Of a stretch of DNA of 39,000 bases, positions 19,973 to 29,688 are shown piece after piece. The position numbers were made by a program, and so were the translations under genes. Location: positions 1 through 39,000 of the forward strand of contig JAIWWG010000164.1 in NCBI GenBank assembly GCA_025435555.1, read 5' to 3'. This DNA is from Chytriomyces cf. hyalinus JEL632 (taxonomy: Eukaryota > Chytridiomycota > Chytridiomycetes > Chytridiales > Chytriomycetaceae). The notes below the pieces were generated by a model. The model saw only the letters and a program-made list of their open reading frames with translations, was not told the origin of the DNA and did no database searches. How positions within the stretch are numbered: the first letter of the stretch is position 1; each line of letters starts with the position of its first letter.

Positions 19973-21127
19973 ATGAACCCAGAAACCCCAAACGACCGTA
20001 ATCAAGACCACATCATCCAGCGGTACGAAACTCAGTTGGCCCAACTGACTGAAGCTGTCCAACGACTGTTCGCTGAAGTAACTACCCTACGTGAACGCGA
20101 ACCTCCCAACCCTCCAGTACCAGTACCAGCCCCAACTATCAACCAGGCCATCCTGGACGAATCTAATGCCCCAGTCCCAGCTCAACGTCAACTACCTATC
20201 TTCAGAATGCCATCAATCAAACCTCTCGAATTCTCTGGGAACCATCGAAATAGGCCAGCCCACGAAATACAAAACTACCTCGACGATTACCTCGATCGCT
20301 CATCCTCAACCTGCAGACTTCATGGCTTCGCTCTATCTACTGACCACATTACTAAACAAGACCAACCAACATACGTACATTTTGTCTCCGAAGGCCTATG
20401 CAGTAACGCACGCATATACTGGCGCCGCCTGTCCGAAACAGAACGATTCTATATGTCCTGGAACGAATACGCCGCCTGGATCAAGAGAACTTTCGGTTCT
20501 CATCTGAGCTTGAAACAAGCTATCGAAGCCATGGAGGACCTCCAACAAACCAGCTCAGCAGTAACCTACTCCTGCAAATTCAATGAACTTGTCTCTGCCA
20601 TTGCCGCCTCAGGAATCGATTACCCAGCCACGCATCTCTGCGTCAAATACCTCCAAGGTCTCAAGTTCCACATCCGTAGTAATCCTGCCATTTTTGCTAT
20701 TGAAGACAATCTCGACCACCTTCAGTATGAAGCTGAGAAACTTGATGATCTCACCTACCGCCACAATAAACGTACCGCCACCGACACTCGTAAAAATGCC
20801 GCAACTTCCTCCACCACACGCACACAGTCCTTTCGACCAGCCCAAGGCCATACACTCAAGAACTCCATCCCCGACTCATCCGACCCTATGGACCTTGGAA
20901 ACACTCAGCAAACATCTCCCTACCCACGTCTCACCCCAGAACAGAAAGCCCACTTCTGCTCCAGAGGTTGGTGCGTCTACTGCCAAGCCAAGGACCACGA
21001 CACCGACCACTGCCCCAAGCTCCGTGCCCGTCAAGCCCAGCTCTCCGCCAAGCCATCCACTTCCAGAATTAACAATGCCGCAACTCAAGCCCAAGATGAA
21101 GAAGAAGATAGCGATCACGAACTCTAA
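19973..21127 (+). CDS. gag: Gag of the Ty3/gypsy element
   Basis: About 384 residues from MNPETPNDRNQDHIIQRYET; an upstream in-frame GTG-type start at 19886 is not needed. A coiled-coil-like start (QLAQLTEAVQRLFAEVTTLR) precedes a Pro-rich linker and the retrotransposon Gag core (IYWRRLSETERF, SLKQAIEAMEDLQ). A single zinc knuckle CVYCQAKDHDTDHC (C-x2-C-x4-H-x4-C, about 334-347) lies near the C-terminus. Gag forms the particle and packages element RNA. The stop is TAA at 21125; the pol frame is +1 relative to gag and already open well upstream of it. Confidence 0.93.
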   Translation: MNPETPNDRNQDHIIQRYETQLAQLTEAVQRLFAEVTTLREREPPNPPVPVPAPTINQAILDESNAPVPAQRQLPIFRMPSIKPLEFSGNHRNRPAHEIQNYLDDYLDRSSSTCRLHGFALSTDHITKQDQPTYVHFVSEGLCSNARIYWRRLSETERFYMSWNEYAAWIKRTFGSHLSLKQAIEAMEDLQQTSSAVTYSCKFNELVSAIAASGIDYPATHLCVKYLQGLKFHIRSNPAIFAIEDNLDHLQYEAEKLDDLTYRHNKRTATDTRKNAATSSTTRTQSFRPAQGHTLKNSIPDSSDPMDLGNTQQTSPYPRLTPEQKAHFCSRGWCVYCQAKDHDTDHCPKLRARQAQLSAKPSTSRINNAATQAQDEEEDSDHEL

Positions 21128-24100
21128 TCGTTTCTCCGCCTTGCCCTTTGATAATCCACCTGACAATCTAACTGCCATTACCGTCCCTGTTTTTCCTGTC
21201 CAAGTCCCACGTCCCAAGCGCCCCCTGTACCACGTCAAGTCTGAACACCATGCCCCATATTCTGACACTCCTGGCCTCCTCATCTGCCAAGGAACCATCA
21301 ACGATCATCATGTTTCCATCCTCATTGACTCTGGTGCCAACCCCAGTTTCATCCGTTCCAACCTACCGTTCCTCCAAGATAAATCTCTCATTCCTCAGGC
21401 CTGCAAGATCAAGCTAGCTGATGGATCCATAGTTAAGGGCCAGCGTACCGAAACCCTTAAACTGAAAATAAATGACACTACCTTAAGCGACTCTTGCTCT
21501 TTCACTACCGTTCCTGAACTCGCGTATGACCTGATCCTCGGAAAGGACTGGCTTGACGCCCACAATCCCTCTATCAACTGGCCGACAAACCAAGTCCGCA
21601 TTGGTCCACACAGCTGGAAATGCCGCTCCCCACGCTCCACGCCGGAGATCCTTACTGCCAACCAATTTCTGAACCTCCTTGAAACCCTACAGCCTGATGA
21701 CTTCCTTGGTGCCATAATACCTGAAGAACAAGAAGTATCAACCACCACTACCTCAGCTGAGATCGACGAAAAAGATGAAGCTGTCCGCAAGTCCCTCCCT
21801 CCTAACGTCCAAGAACTGGTCTCCAAGTACCCAGATGTCTTCGCGCCTTTTGAAGGCCTTCCTCCGTCCCGACCTACTGACATGAAAATTGACCTCGATC
21901 CAACAGCAAGCGCTGAACCTCCCTACCGACCCATCTATCCCATGAGCGCTCCAGAACTGAAGGCTCTTCAAGAAGAACTTACCTACCTCCTCAAGCATCA
22001 CCGCATCAGACCTTCCACCTCGCCCTTTGGCGCCCCTGTCTTCTTTGTCAAACAGAAAGACAAACTCCGCCTTGTATTTGACTACCGCGCCATCAACAGA
22101 CTGACCGTCAAGAACCGCGCCGCCCTTCCCAACATCCTAGAATCCCTCGACCGCCTCTCCAAGGCCAAATTCTTTACCAAAGCCGACTGCAAGTCCGGTT
22201 TCCATCAAATCAGGATTGTAGAATCTGACATCCCCAAAACTGCCTTCTGCACTAAATACGGCCACTATGAATGGGTTGTTATGCCCTTTGGCCTCGCCAA
22301 CGCTCCAGGTGTTTTCCAGACCACACTCAGCACAATCTTCCAAGACTTCATTGACGTCTTTGTCATAGTCTACATCGACGACATCCTCATCTTCTCTGAC
22401 AATGAACAAGACCATCTCTGCCATGTCGACATGGTACTCCAGCGACTCCAAAACCACAAACTCCACCTACGCCTCTCCAAGTGTTCCTTCTTCCAGACAC
22501 AACTCGAATATCTCGGTTATCAAATCAATAGAGGATCAGTCTCTGTCCTTCCTTCCAGAACTCAGTCCATCAGAGATTTTGAGGAACCTACCTCTTTCTC
22601 AGAACTCCGCTCCTTCCTCGGCCTTGCCAATACTGTCCATTGCTTCATCAAAGGTCACGCCTCACTTGTCGCGCCTCTCTCTGACCTCCTACGAGACCAC
22701 AAGACTACCTCCTTTACCGACAAATGGAATGACACAGCGCGTCATCACTTCCGCGAAATCAAGACCCTCCTCTCATCCCCAGCCATGCTCGCCATCTTCA
22801 ATCCAGAACTTCCTGTCCACCTGTACACTGACTGGTCCGCCCGCGCTGTTGGGGGATACATTGCTCAGCCTGACTCCAATGGCATCGATCAGCCCATCGC
22901 CTACTACTCCCGCAAACTCAAGCCAGAAGAAACTCGTTATCATCCCTACATGGGTGAAATCCTCGCCCTCGTCGAATGTCTCAGATACTACCGTCAGTAC
23001 CTCCTCGGAAACAACGTCCTCGCCTTCACAGACCACCAGTCCCTCCGCCACATTCTCACGCAACCCAAGCTCCGCCCCGTCCATCACCGTTGGCTCGCTG
23101 ACCTTCTCGCCTACGATTTCCAGATTCAGTGGACACCGGGGGAGTGGAATACCATTGCTGACGCACTGTCAAGGCGCCGCTTTGCTACAGATGCATCTGT
23201 TCAAGTCAACACCTACAAGAACTCTGTCCACACCATCCTCCAAGTACCAGAATCATACCTTCTCCTCAATACAACCTCCTTGACAATCACTGATGACCTC
23301 ACGGCCGACATCAAGGACATGAACACTACCGACCCTCAGTTCCTAGAAATTGCACAATACCTTGTTGATCCACTGAATCCAGACACATTCGATAACGACC
23401 CATCCAAAGCTCCCAAGCACTTAGTCTCTCAGATAGCACGTTACCGCCTACGAGATGGACTCCTCCACTACGTTGACAAGACTCACGCCCGTCTCTACGT
23501 CCCAGCCCCTCTCCGTCACTCACTTCTTGAAAAAGCTCACTCTTACGGTCCAGCCATCCACAACAACTGGGAACGTACCTCAGAACGACTCACTCGCTAC
23601 TTCCACTGGCCCAAGCTTCACAGCGACGTCCAGCGCCTTTGCCAAAACTGTGACAACTGCCAACGCCTCAAGGTAGCTCGTCACGCTCCATACGGACTCC
23701 TCCAGCCTCACGATGTCCCACCTTATCCATGGCACACCTGCTCAATGGACTTCATGACCAAGCTCCCACTCACCAAGTCTGGATACGATTCTCTTATGGT
23801 AGTCGTCGACTCTGGAACTAAACGCACAAGACTCATTCCATGCCACACCACCTCTACTGCACGCGACATTGCCAACCTGTTTGAGTTACACATCTTCCCT
23901 CACCATGGCATTCCAGTCCACTTCATCTCTGACCGCGACGTCAAGTTCACCTCCAACTTCTGGCAAGAACTCTGCAACTCCCTCAAGATAAAGCTCACCA
24001 TCTCTACCTCCTCGCATCCACAAACTGACGGCCAAACTGAACAAAAGAACGACTGGGTCCTCCAAGCCCTCCGACATTTTGTCGCCCCTTACCAAGACGA

Positions 24101-24803
24101 CTGGGACGAGCATTTGCCCAAGATTGAGTTTGGTATCAACGACACTGTCAACTCAAGTACTGGCTACACACCTTTCTACCTCGAATACGGACGACATCCT
24201 CGCTCTATGATCAATATTGACATACCCTTCTCTGCCCCGTTAACCATCAAGGACGTTCGGGCTGAGTACCAAGTCGTCAAGGATCGAATTCGCGATTCAC
24301 AAGACAAGTACGCAGCCATTGCCAATCGTAAACGTCTTCGCTCGCCATTCCAAGTTGGAGACCTCGTCCTCATTTCTGCCAAAGAATTCAAGCCTCCCAA
24401 TCTCCGTTACCGCCAGACAAATAAGCTCTCTGAACAATATTCCGGACCTTACAAGATCATTGAACTAGTTGGAGCTGCTCCTTCCTGCAGACTAGCCTTA
24501 CCTTCAGACTGGGGAGTCCACCCAGTTTTCCATCCTGAGAAACTCAAGCCATATTACTTCGACACCACCAAACACCCTCTTGAAAGCCAGCCAATTGCCA
24601 TCCGTACTATTGACAAAGTACTATCACAACGCGTCTTAGACAGCCACCAACAAGTCCTCGTACAATGGAAAGACCATCACCCTGTGTACAACTGTTGGTT
24701 AAATTCCACACCAGAGCTCCTTCGTCGCATCCAGCAAGACAAGCCACAGCCGAGCTCGCTCCCTTTTTCATCACGTACGCTCTTGGACGCGGGTGTTACG
24801 TAA
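21126..24803 (+). CDS. pol: Pol polyprotein of the Ty3/gypsy element
   Basis: About 1225 residues counted from the gag stop; the frame is open from 20583, but the stretch before 21126 overlaps gag and is probably not translated on its own. Order: aspartic protease (ILIDSGANPSF, about 21320), reverse transcriptase (FVIVYIDDILIF, active site at about 22370), RNase H (YTDWSARAVGGYIAQ and FTDHQSLRHIL), integrase zinc domain (H-x-H...CQNCDNC), integrase core with D (SMDFMTKLPL), D (SDRDVKF) and E (QTDGQTEQKN), then a chromodomain-like end (VLVQWKDHHPVYNCWL, about 24655-24705). Expression needs a +1 shift from gag. It copies and inserts the element; the chromodomain would direct it to particular chromatin. 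Confidence 0.96.
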   Translation, partial: NRFSALPFDNPPDNLTAITVPVFPVQVPRPKRPLYHVKSEHHAPYSDTPGLLICQGTINDHHVSILIDSGANPSFIRSNLPFLQDKSLIPQACKIKLADGSIVKGQRTETLKLKINDTTLSDSCSFTTVPELAYDLILGKDWLDAHNPSINWPTNQVRIGPHSWKCRSPRSTPEILTANQFLNLLETLQPDDFLGAIIPEEQEVSTTTTSAEIDEKDEAVRKSLPPNVQELVSKYPDVFAPFEGLPPSRPTDMKIDLDPTASAEPPYRPIYPMSAPELKALQEELTYLLKHHRIRPSTSPFGAPVFFVKQKDKLRLVFDYRAINRLTVKNRAALPNILESLDRLSKAKFFTKADCKSGFHQIRIVESDIPKTAFCTKYGHYEWVVMPFGLANAPGVFQTTLSTIFQDFIDVFVIVYIDDILIFSDNEQDHLCHVDMVLQRLQNHKLHLRLSKCSFFQTQLEYLGYQINRGSVSVLPSRTQSIRDFEEPTSFSELRSFLGLANTVHCFIKGHASLVAPLSDLLRDHKTTSFTDKWNDTARHHFREIKTLLSSPAMLAIFNPELPVHLYTDWSARAVGGYIAQPDSNGIDQPIAYYSRKLKPEETRYHPYMGEILALVECLRYYRQYLLGNNVLAFTDHQSLRHILTQPKLRPVHHRWLADLLAYDFQIQWTPGEWNTIADALSRRRFATDASVQVNTYKNSVHTILQVPESYLLLNTTSLTITDDLTADIKDMNTTDPQFLEIAQYLVDPLNPDTFDNDPSKAPKHLVSQIARYRLRDGLLHYVDKTHARLYVPAPLRHSLLEKAHSYGPAIHNNWERTSERLTRYFHWPKLHSDVQRLCQNCDNCQRLKVARHAPYGLLQPHDVPPYPWHTCSMDFMTKLPLTKSGYDSLMVVVDSGTKRTRLIPCHTTSTARDIANLFELHIFPHHGIPVHFISDRDVKFTSNFWQELCNSLKIKLTISTSSHPQTDGQTEQKNDWVLQALRHFVAPYQDDWDEHLPKIEFGINDTVNSSTGYTPFYLEYGRHPRSMINIDIPFSAPLTIKDVRAEYQVVKDRIRDSQDKYAAIANRKRLRSPFQVGDLVLISAKEFKPPNLRYRQTNKLSEQYSGPYKIIELVGAAPSCRLALPSDWGVHPVFHPEKLKPYYFDTTKHPLESQPIAIRTIDKVLSQRVLDSHQQVLVQWKDHHPVYNCWLNSTPELLRRIQQDKPQPSSLPFSSRTLLDAGVT

Positions 24804-25069
24804 TCTGTCGGATTACGTCACGCGTCTCTAATTGAGAACAATGGACACCCTTTTTCTTGACCGAACACAATGACACACCCTCCACAATGCCCCATCACCA
24901 ATCGTTTACTTCCTCTTTATTCTGTAACGCTATTTAAAGCGTGCAATATCACCTCAATAAAGATCAGTCTCCTCTCAATCTTCTCTCTGTTCTTAGCACT
25001 CTCCAACTCAATCCAAACTCCTTAATTGATCACGTAGCCACGCCGCAGCTCTTGGTCAATTCCCTATCA
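24794..25069 (+). repeat. 3' LTR
   Basis: 276 bp, the same length and ends as the 5' LTR, with one difference seen by eye (CACGCG against CAAGCG). The pol stop lies 10 bp inside it. Confidence 0.97.
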
Positions 25070-25074
25070 GAATT
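25070..25074. repeat. Target site duplication, right
   Basis: GAATT directly after the 3' LTR, identical to 19604-19608. Confidence 0.95.
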
Positions 25075-25077
25075 TAT

Positions 25078-25210
25078 ATGATTCTGGCTTAGTTGTTAAG
25101 GTTCGTGACCAAAGACCCACAGGTCACTGGTTCAACCCACACTGCTGCCAACTTCATGCAGCTATCTTCTGATCTTTATAGAGAAATAAGCAGAAGAAGA
25201 AGAAATAGAA
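25078..25210 (+). repeat. tRNA-derived sequence, probably a SINE head
   Basis: A-box TGGCTTAGTTG (25085-25095) and B-box GGTTCAACCC (25129-25138) have tRNA spacing and fit the internal Pol III promoter. A perfect 6-bp stem GTGACC/GGTCAC lies where an anticodon stem would be, but the 11-nt loop is too long for a normal tRNA and no proper acceptor stem is visible. It is followed by about 60 bp of unrelated sequence and an A/G-rich tail (AGAAGAAGAAGAAATAG, about 25192-25208). This is the build of a tRNA-derived SINE or an aged tRNA pseudogene. The retrotransposon ends 4-8 bp before the position equivalent to tRNA base 1. Confidence 0.6.
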
Positions 25211-25595
25211 CTCAACTTGGAAAAGTATTCTATTGCTACTTTTGTATGACTAATATGTCAAGCCAGTCAAGCAATTAATCAATAACCTTACCCAATGTGG
25301 GGATATTAATTATAATTGACAAGCCTTAACTGTCAGCCAGTAATGAATGACTAATCAGCTTGAAAAACTGAATTGTCAGCACTGACTCACTTTTTCAGCA
25401 ATTTCAAACTGCAAATGAAAAATGGATGATTTCACATCAAATCTCATTTGTAGAAATGAAATGACAAATGAAATGGAAAAAAGGGTGGCTCAAAAGTGAA
25501 ACTGAAGAAAGCCCAATGAGATTTTATGGGAGCCAAAAATGTATATAAGGAGAGCTGTTTTTGATGTGTTGTGATTCACCTTAAGATAATAAATA
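25211..25595. other. AT-rich spacer between the SINE-like sequence and the transposase-like gene
   Basis: AT-rich with short near-repeats of AAATGAAA and CAAATG (25415-25480). No gene is seen. If the neighbouring gene belongs to a transposon, its terminal repeat should be here, but I could not match one by eye to the 28880-29100 side. Confidence 0.4.
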
Positions 25596-28500
25596 TCATA
25601 AAAGCCCAAGTTCAAAACCAAACAGGGAGTCAAGTGTTGCACCATATGCTTTAACAGCGTCCCAATCCTTTCTCCTCCCAGTAGGGTATGTTTTGCGAAT
25701 AAATTTGATGATCAGAAATTGATGGGCTGTCAATATGTCCTTTGCCTCAAACTTCTGCATGGCCATCTGATAGTTTGAAGAAGTATTTGATACTTGCATT
25801 TGGTTGGTTTCAATATGAAGTGATGTCCCAAATTCCACATGCCTTGGCTGTTGTGATGCAGAACCCAGAGTGGCATGTTCATCCATTTCAAAAGTACTGT
25901 TGGCAAAATCCAGAGTTTCTGCTTCCATCATTTCAAGGAAGCTCAGAGAGGAAGTCGAAAACGTATTCATAACTGGTCCTGTCTCACTTCCAGCCAGCCC
26001 ACTGTCAGTTAAACTTCCGCTGGCAAGCTCAACCAAGTCTCCAACATCAGAATTGAGCCTTGGTCGCTTATTATTGTGACGCCAGATTCTTGTCACCTCA
26101 TTGTTCCAATTTTTCGAAAGAAGCTCTGAATCACGTGCATAAACATCATCCATTGTCTGTGACGCAAATGCAAAAACTTCAATGAATCGTTTCACTCTGC
26201 TGTCTGGCAGGCACCCAAGAACTGGTACTAAAAGTCTGACTAATGATTTTTCAGTCTCGGTGAATGGATTCTTTGATGTTTTTGGTTTTGAAAATGCAAA
26301 CAACGGTTCAGATCAAGTTGGCCAGCTTGTAGCATCATCAATGGAGAGATTTCGATCCAATACTTGCTGAAATGACTTGCACTTGCAGTCTGAAACTTTA
26401 AGCTGAGTGACAGCTTCATTGAAGAGAATTGTTGCCACCAGCTTATTTGCCTTCCATGAATAGTCAGTTGATTTCATTTCGTGTGCTATTTGATAATAAA
26501 GTCCCATTTCATGAATATTCCATTGCACATGACTTGATGGATGCTCAAAGTGAGTTCGCTGGCTGAAGAGGTTCAGTGGCAGTTTCACAACCTTTCAAGA
26601 GTGGTGCAGCAAAAATGATCGCATGGTGTTCCTTGCATCAGCTTCTTTCAATGCAGAGACTGCTGCTTCAGTATTCAGCTGCAGAGAAGCACCAAAGAAT
26701 TTGCGCCATTTTCCAAGATTTTCCTTGGAAGGTGATGCCTCTGTCTGGGAGGAACTGGTTTGACCATCGAGCGGTGGAAATCGAGACATCAAATCTAAAG
26801 CAAATTCCGTTTGTGGTGTGGATGGCAAAATGCCATGGCCATCCAGAGCTGCTGCCATAACTTCCAAGATATCTGCTCCGCCGAGGTTGGGAATCCGACC
26901 AAACTTTATTCCTTGACGCAGAACGCACTGTAAAGATAGATTAATTCAATAAAAAGTAACCATGAGACAAGCAGCTTACCTCTCCCAGAAAGATATCAAG
27001 ATTCATCAATCCAACCTCCTCTGACATCCACCTTTTCCCCATAGAGCTTAATTCACTGTGAATCCCTTCCAACAGACTTGACTCGATATCACTCCGTTCA
27101 ATGCCGTTTTCAATGTAAACATTGCAAAGGTTTGACTCACTGTCTGCATTGTCAATGGGCACCAAATCACCGACCCAAATCTGGAACAATGTATTGAGTG
27201 TTGAATTCTCCCATTTTACTTGGGAGCAGCTAATTTGATTATGATCCACGCTATCAAAAATCTTCTTCACTGCATGATACATTTCATGGCGGTTGCGCAG
27301 GACTCGTTTTTGGTAGTAGAATGCTTGCCTTAAGTCCTTCTGAAACTGCTTGCGATAGGGCATGGCAAGCTTCGACGTTGCGCGCATCATGAGATGAACA
27401 GGATCTTGGGTCATACGAGTTCTGGTGTCACTGTTAGTCAGGTATGCACATGTATGTTACTCAACTAATAGTACCTCTTATCAACAGTAGCCACTGCTGC
27501 CCTAAATGCATTTGCATTGTCACCGCACACCATTCGATCTTGTAATGCATCAAGTGGAGGAAATGCAAGGGCACTTGAATTGTATTGCTCCTTAAAAGCA
27601 CGGAACATTGGGGCAACCACGTCTGCATTACTAGCATCTGGTCCCTCACTGTATTCTGCATTTTCTTCACCACCATCACCATCATCATCACTCTCCTCTC
27701 TTCCATCAGTGTCTGATCCAGAATCGCATTCTTGATCTTGGCTGATTTCATTGCTTGGATTTTCCAACAAGAGAGGCTGACCAGAACCATCAAGACTATC
27801 ATTAAATACTGCTGCTCCATTATGCTGTTGATTGCATTCACCAGCTGAATGTAGATTTGTTCGCCATGGATTCACGTTGTGAGCATAGATGTCCCGCAAG
27901 GAATTGATCAACATCTTTTTGTTTTCAGACTCAGCAAAAACGCGCATTAGTGGCTGCCCAATCTCATTTGTGAACAGCACCAGGATTTTCCCTCCCTTGC
28001 GCCGCACGTATCTTCTTTCAATATCATCCCATGTTCGCAAACGTTTGTTGTACTTCAAAGATCCATCAAGTACAATTCGACGGCGACATTCCACATATTT
28101 CATCAGTACAAAGGATACAATTCGCCGAATTTGATTGTGGCGCAGCCAGACAGCTTTCACATCATTGCGCGTGGGGGTGTTGAAGCGGTTTTGGTATTCT
28201 TCAGGAGTCAATGGGCTTGGGGCAAGATATGGCAGTGCCAATTCTGCACCATTCTGCTCGTGATTCTGCTTCCGTTTTGAGACTTCATTTGAGAACTTTC
28301 GAAGTAGAAAATAATATCGAGTCATTCGCATTCGTTCGACAGCACGCAAGCAGCCTTTCACTCCAACTCCAGAACGAATGGCTGCAGTGACATCATTGAT
28401 CAGCTCTTTGCTATATGCGCATTTCGAATCGCGTTTGACTATGAAGGGAAAGTCTTGGGTTGCACTGGCTGGCAGCAATTGGAAGTACTCATCATCAAAT

Positions 28501-28881
28501 ACACTCCATGATTTCTTCTGTGCAAGACTAATGATTAGCAAAACATATGAAACTGTACTTGCTACTAACCACAGGGAAGTTGCCATTACATTCGAGTGAG
28601 CAGTAAACCAGGCGCACAATTGTGTTGCTCATGTGCGCATCCCTTGATTTGCAACGCTTGGTTGGCGAGCATGAACATCCAGGGCGGATGCACCGATAAA
28701 GCTTTCTTGGGCCAGGTTCAAACTGCTCTGGAGCAAAGATGAGATACGGCTTGTCGAACAGGGCTGACGCTGTGCGCAGGGATTGTTGTTCCTCTGGGTA
28801 CTGGATCTTGAACTGGGCAGGCTGCTTTTGCGAAGTCCATTTCTTGTACTCGGTGTTCTCCCAGCTGGCTCCTTCAGACAT
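25596..28881 (-). pseudogene. Transposase-like gene (MULE type, DUF6729-like), two in-frame TGA codons
   Basis: Four exons on the minus strand (28881-28570, 28517-27475, 27421-26980, 26927-25596) join in phase to about 1042 codons. The N-terminal third has a Cys-rich part (CIRPGCSCSP, YCSLECNGNFP) followed by SWSVFDDEYFQLLPA and a Lys-rich helical part. Then comes a DDE-transposase-like core: VLDGSLKYNKRL (first Asp), TNEIGQPLMRVF, CGDNANAFRAAV (second Asp) and QDPVHLMMRATSKL (third acidic site with His). This order matches the MULE/DUF6729-type transposases as I recall them. Exon 4 has in-frame TGA at 26597-26595 (after FLLHHS) and 26315-26313 (after SWPT), with coding-like sequence continuing in the same frame to 25596. 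A C-to-T change in CGA would explain both. Probably a dying transposon or domesticated copy. Confidence 0.65.
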
Positions 28882-28934
28882 TCGCGCGCAGTGTTTTCGA
28901 TTCGTTTTCGCGCGCAGTTGTTTTCGATTCGTTT
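28881..28934. repeat. Tandem repeat just upstream of the transposase-like ATG
   Basis: Two copies of a unit TTCGCGCGCAGTGTTTTCGA followed by TTCGTT (the second copy has one extra T) directly precede the ATG at 28881 on the minus strand. The GCGCGC core and the position fit a duplicated promoter or 5' UTR element, or a subterminal transposon repeat. Confidence 0.85.
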
Positions 28935-29041
28935 ATTTGTTTTTGTTTTGTTTACTTCCATTCGGCCCGCCTGTTTCATTCATCACGTGCCGGCCGACAA
29001 AAAAAAACGTGGAATTTTTCGAATCCGACAAAAGTGAATTA

Positions 29042-29058
29042 AGTTGAATCATTCAACT
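29042..29058. repeat. 17-bp near-perfect palindrome
   Basis: AGTTGAAT and ATTCAACT surround a single C. Two copies of CGGCCGACAAA (near 28991 and 29064) flank it. It could be a regulatory site or a transposon-end structure. Confidence 0.7.
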
Positions 29059-29122
29059 GAAGTCGGCCGACAAAGGACGGCATCCTTCATTCATCTCTCT
29101 CTCATATATGGGCAGGGGTGCT

Positions 29123-29536
29123 TCAAAGGAAGGGGTGCTTCAATGGTGGCTGCTGCATGTTCTGGTGTTGTGAATAAACTGGGCGCATATCCGAAGAGGT
29201 GCGGTCAGCTTTCCAAAGCGCGCGTGCTGCCATCATTGGTGAAGCATCTGCCTCATTCATCATCACAGCCAGCGAAGCGTATGCCAACGAATAAATTCGT
29301 ATCATTAAGAAAGCACAACCTGTGTTTTTTGTATTAATATTTGTTTTTAACGACAGTTTTTCGATCGATGCTGTGAGCAGATGTGACTGGAGCCGGATGT
29401 GATCCAAAGCAAAGGCTGAGTCTGTGCTGCGAACTATTGCAAACTGTCGGCAAACAAGTGCAAACTCAGCCAGTTGGTTGCCCACTTCCGTGCGTAGAAG
29501 AATGGCGCGTATGATCTCGATGGGCAGTTTGTTCAT
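29123..29536 (-). CDS. Short F-box-like protein or fragment
   Basis: From the ATG at 29536 the frame starts MNKLPIEIIRAILLRTEVGN, followed by LAEFALVCRQFAIVRSTDSA, an F-box-like N-terminus of the kind that begins many F-box and ankyrin proteins. After about residue 60 the sequence loses that character and ends at 29123 (137 residues) with no recognisable second domain. No ankyrin or leucine-rich repeats follow. It may be a small real gene, or the N-terminal stub of a decayed F-box or ankyrin gene like its upstream neighbours. An in-frame TTG-type start farther upstream (to 29644) looks like leader sequence. Confidence 0.45.
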   Translation of the reverse strand: MNKLPIEIIRAILLRTEVGNQLAEFALVCRQFAIVRSTDSAFALDHIRLQSHLLTASIEKLSLKTNINTKNTGCAFLMIRIYSLAYASLAVMMNEADASPMMAARALWKADRTSSDMRPVYSQHQNMQQPPLKHPFL

Positions 29537-29688
29537 GGTGTGAGTTGATGGTTGGAAATTCGGTGTCGTGCACCAATGTTGTTTTATGTGAATTTTTTTT
29601 TTATGATTTTCCACCCACCAATTCGGATGATGAGGTAAACACAACCTGAGGTATCACTTGGTTTGATTTTTATTGAGCTCCCCCATAT

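Larger units (their letters stand above)
19609..25069 (+). mobile_element. Complete Ty3/gypsy LTR retrotransposon (chromovirus)
   Basis: The element is 5461 bp, bounded by 276-bp LTRs (19609-19884 and 24794-25069) that begin TGTTACG and end CTATCA. By eye the LTRs differ at one base only (A at 19634 against C in the 3' copy). A 5-bp GAATT duplication flanks it. Gag and pol lie in that order with a +1 shift between them, and pol has the order protease, reverse transcriptase, RNase H, integrase and chromodomain, which is the Ty3/gypsy order. No frame is broken, so the element appears autonomous and recently inserted. No clear polypurine tract is visible before the 3' LTR; the adjoining bases are ACGCGGG. 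Confidence 0.97.

Noticed and set aside
20583-21125. An ATG at 20583 opening the pol frame inside gag
   Set aside because: The residues before 21126 are Ser/Pro/Thr-rich shadow of gag with no domain. Pol of this type is made by frameshifting, so the open overlap is probably chance, helped by base composition.
25078-25149. A functional tRNA gene at the retrotransposon edge
   Set aside because: The A and B boxes are good, but the anticodon loop is 11 nt and no acceptor stem forms, so it is called a tRNA-derived repeat.
5254-26597. TGA read as a sense codon
   Set aside because: E2, RBR copy 1, PCF11 and PRP19 all end at TGA where homology ends, so TGA is a normal stop here.
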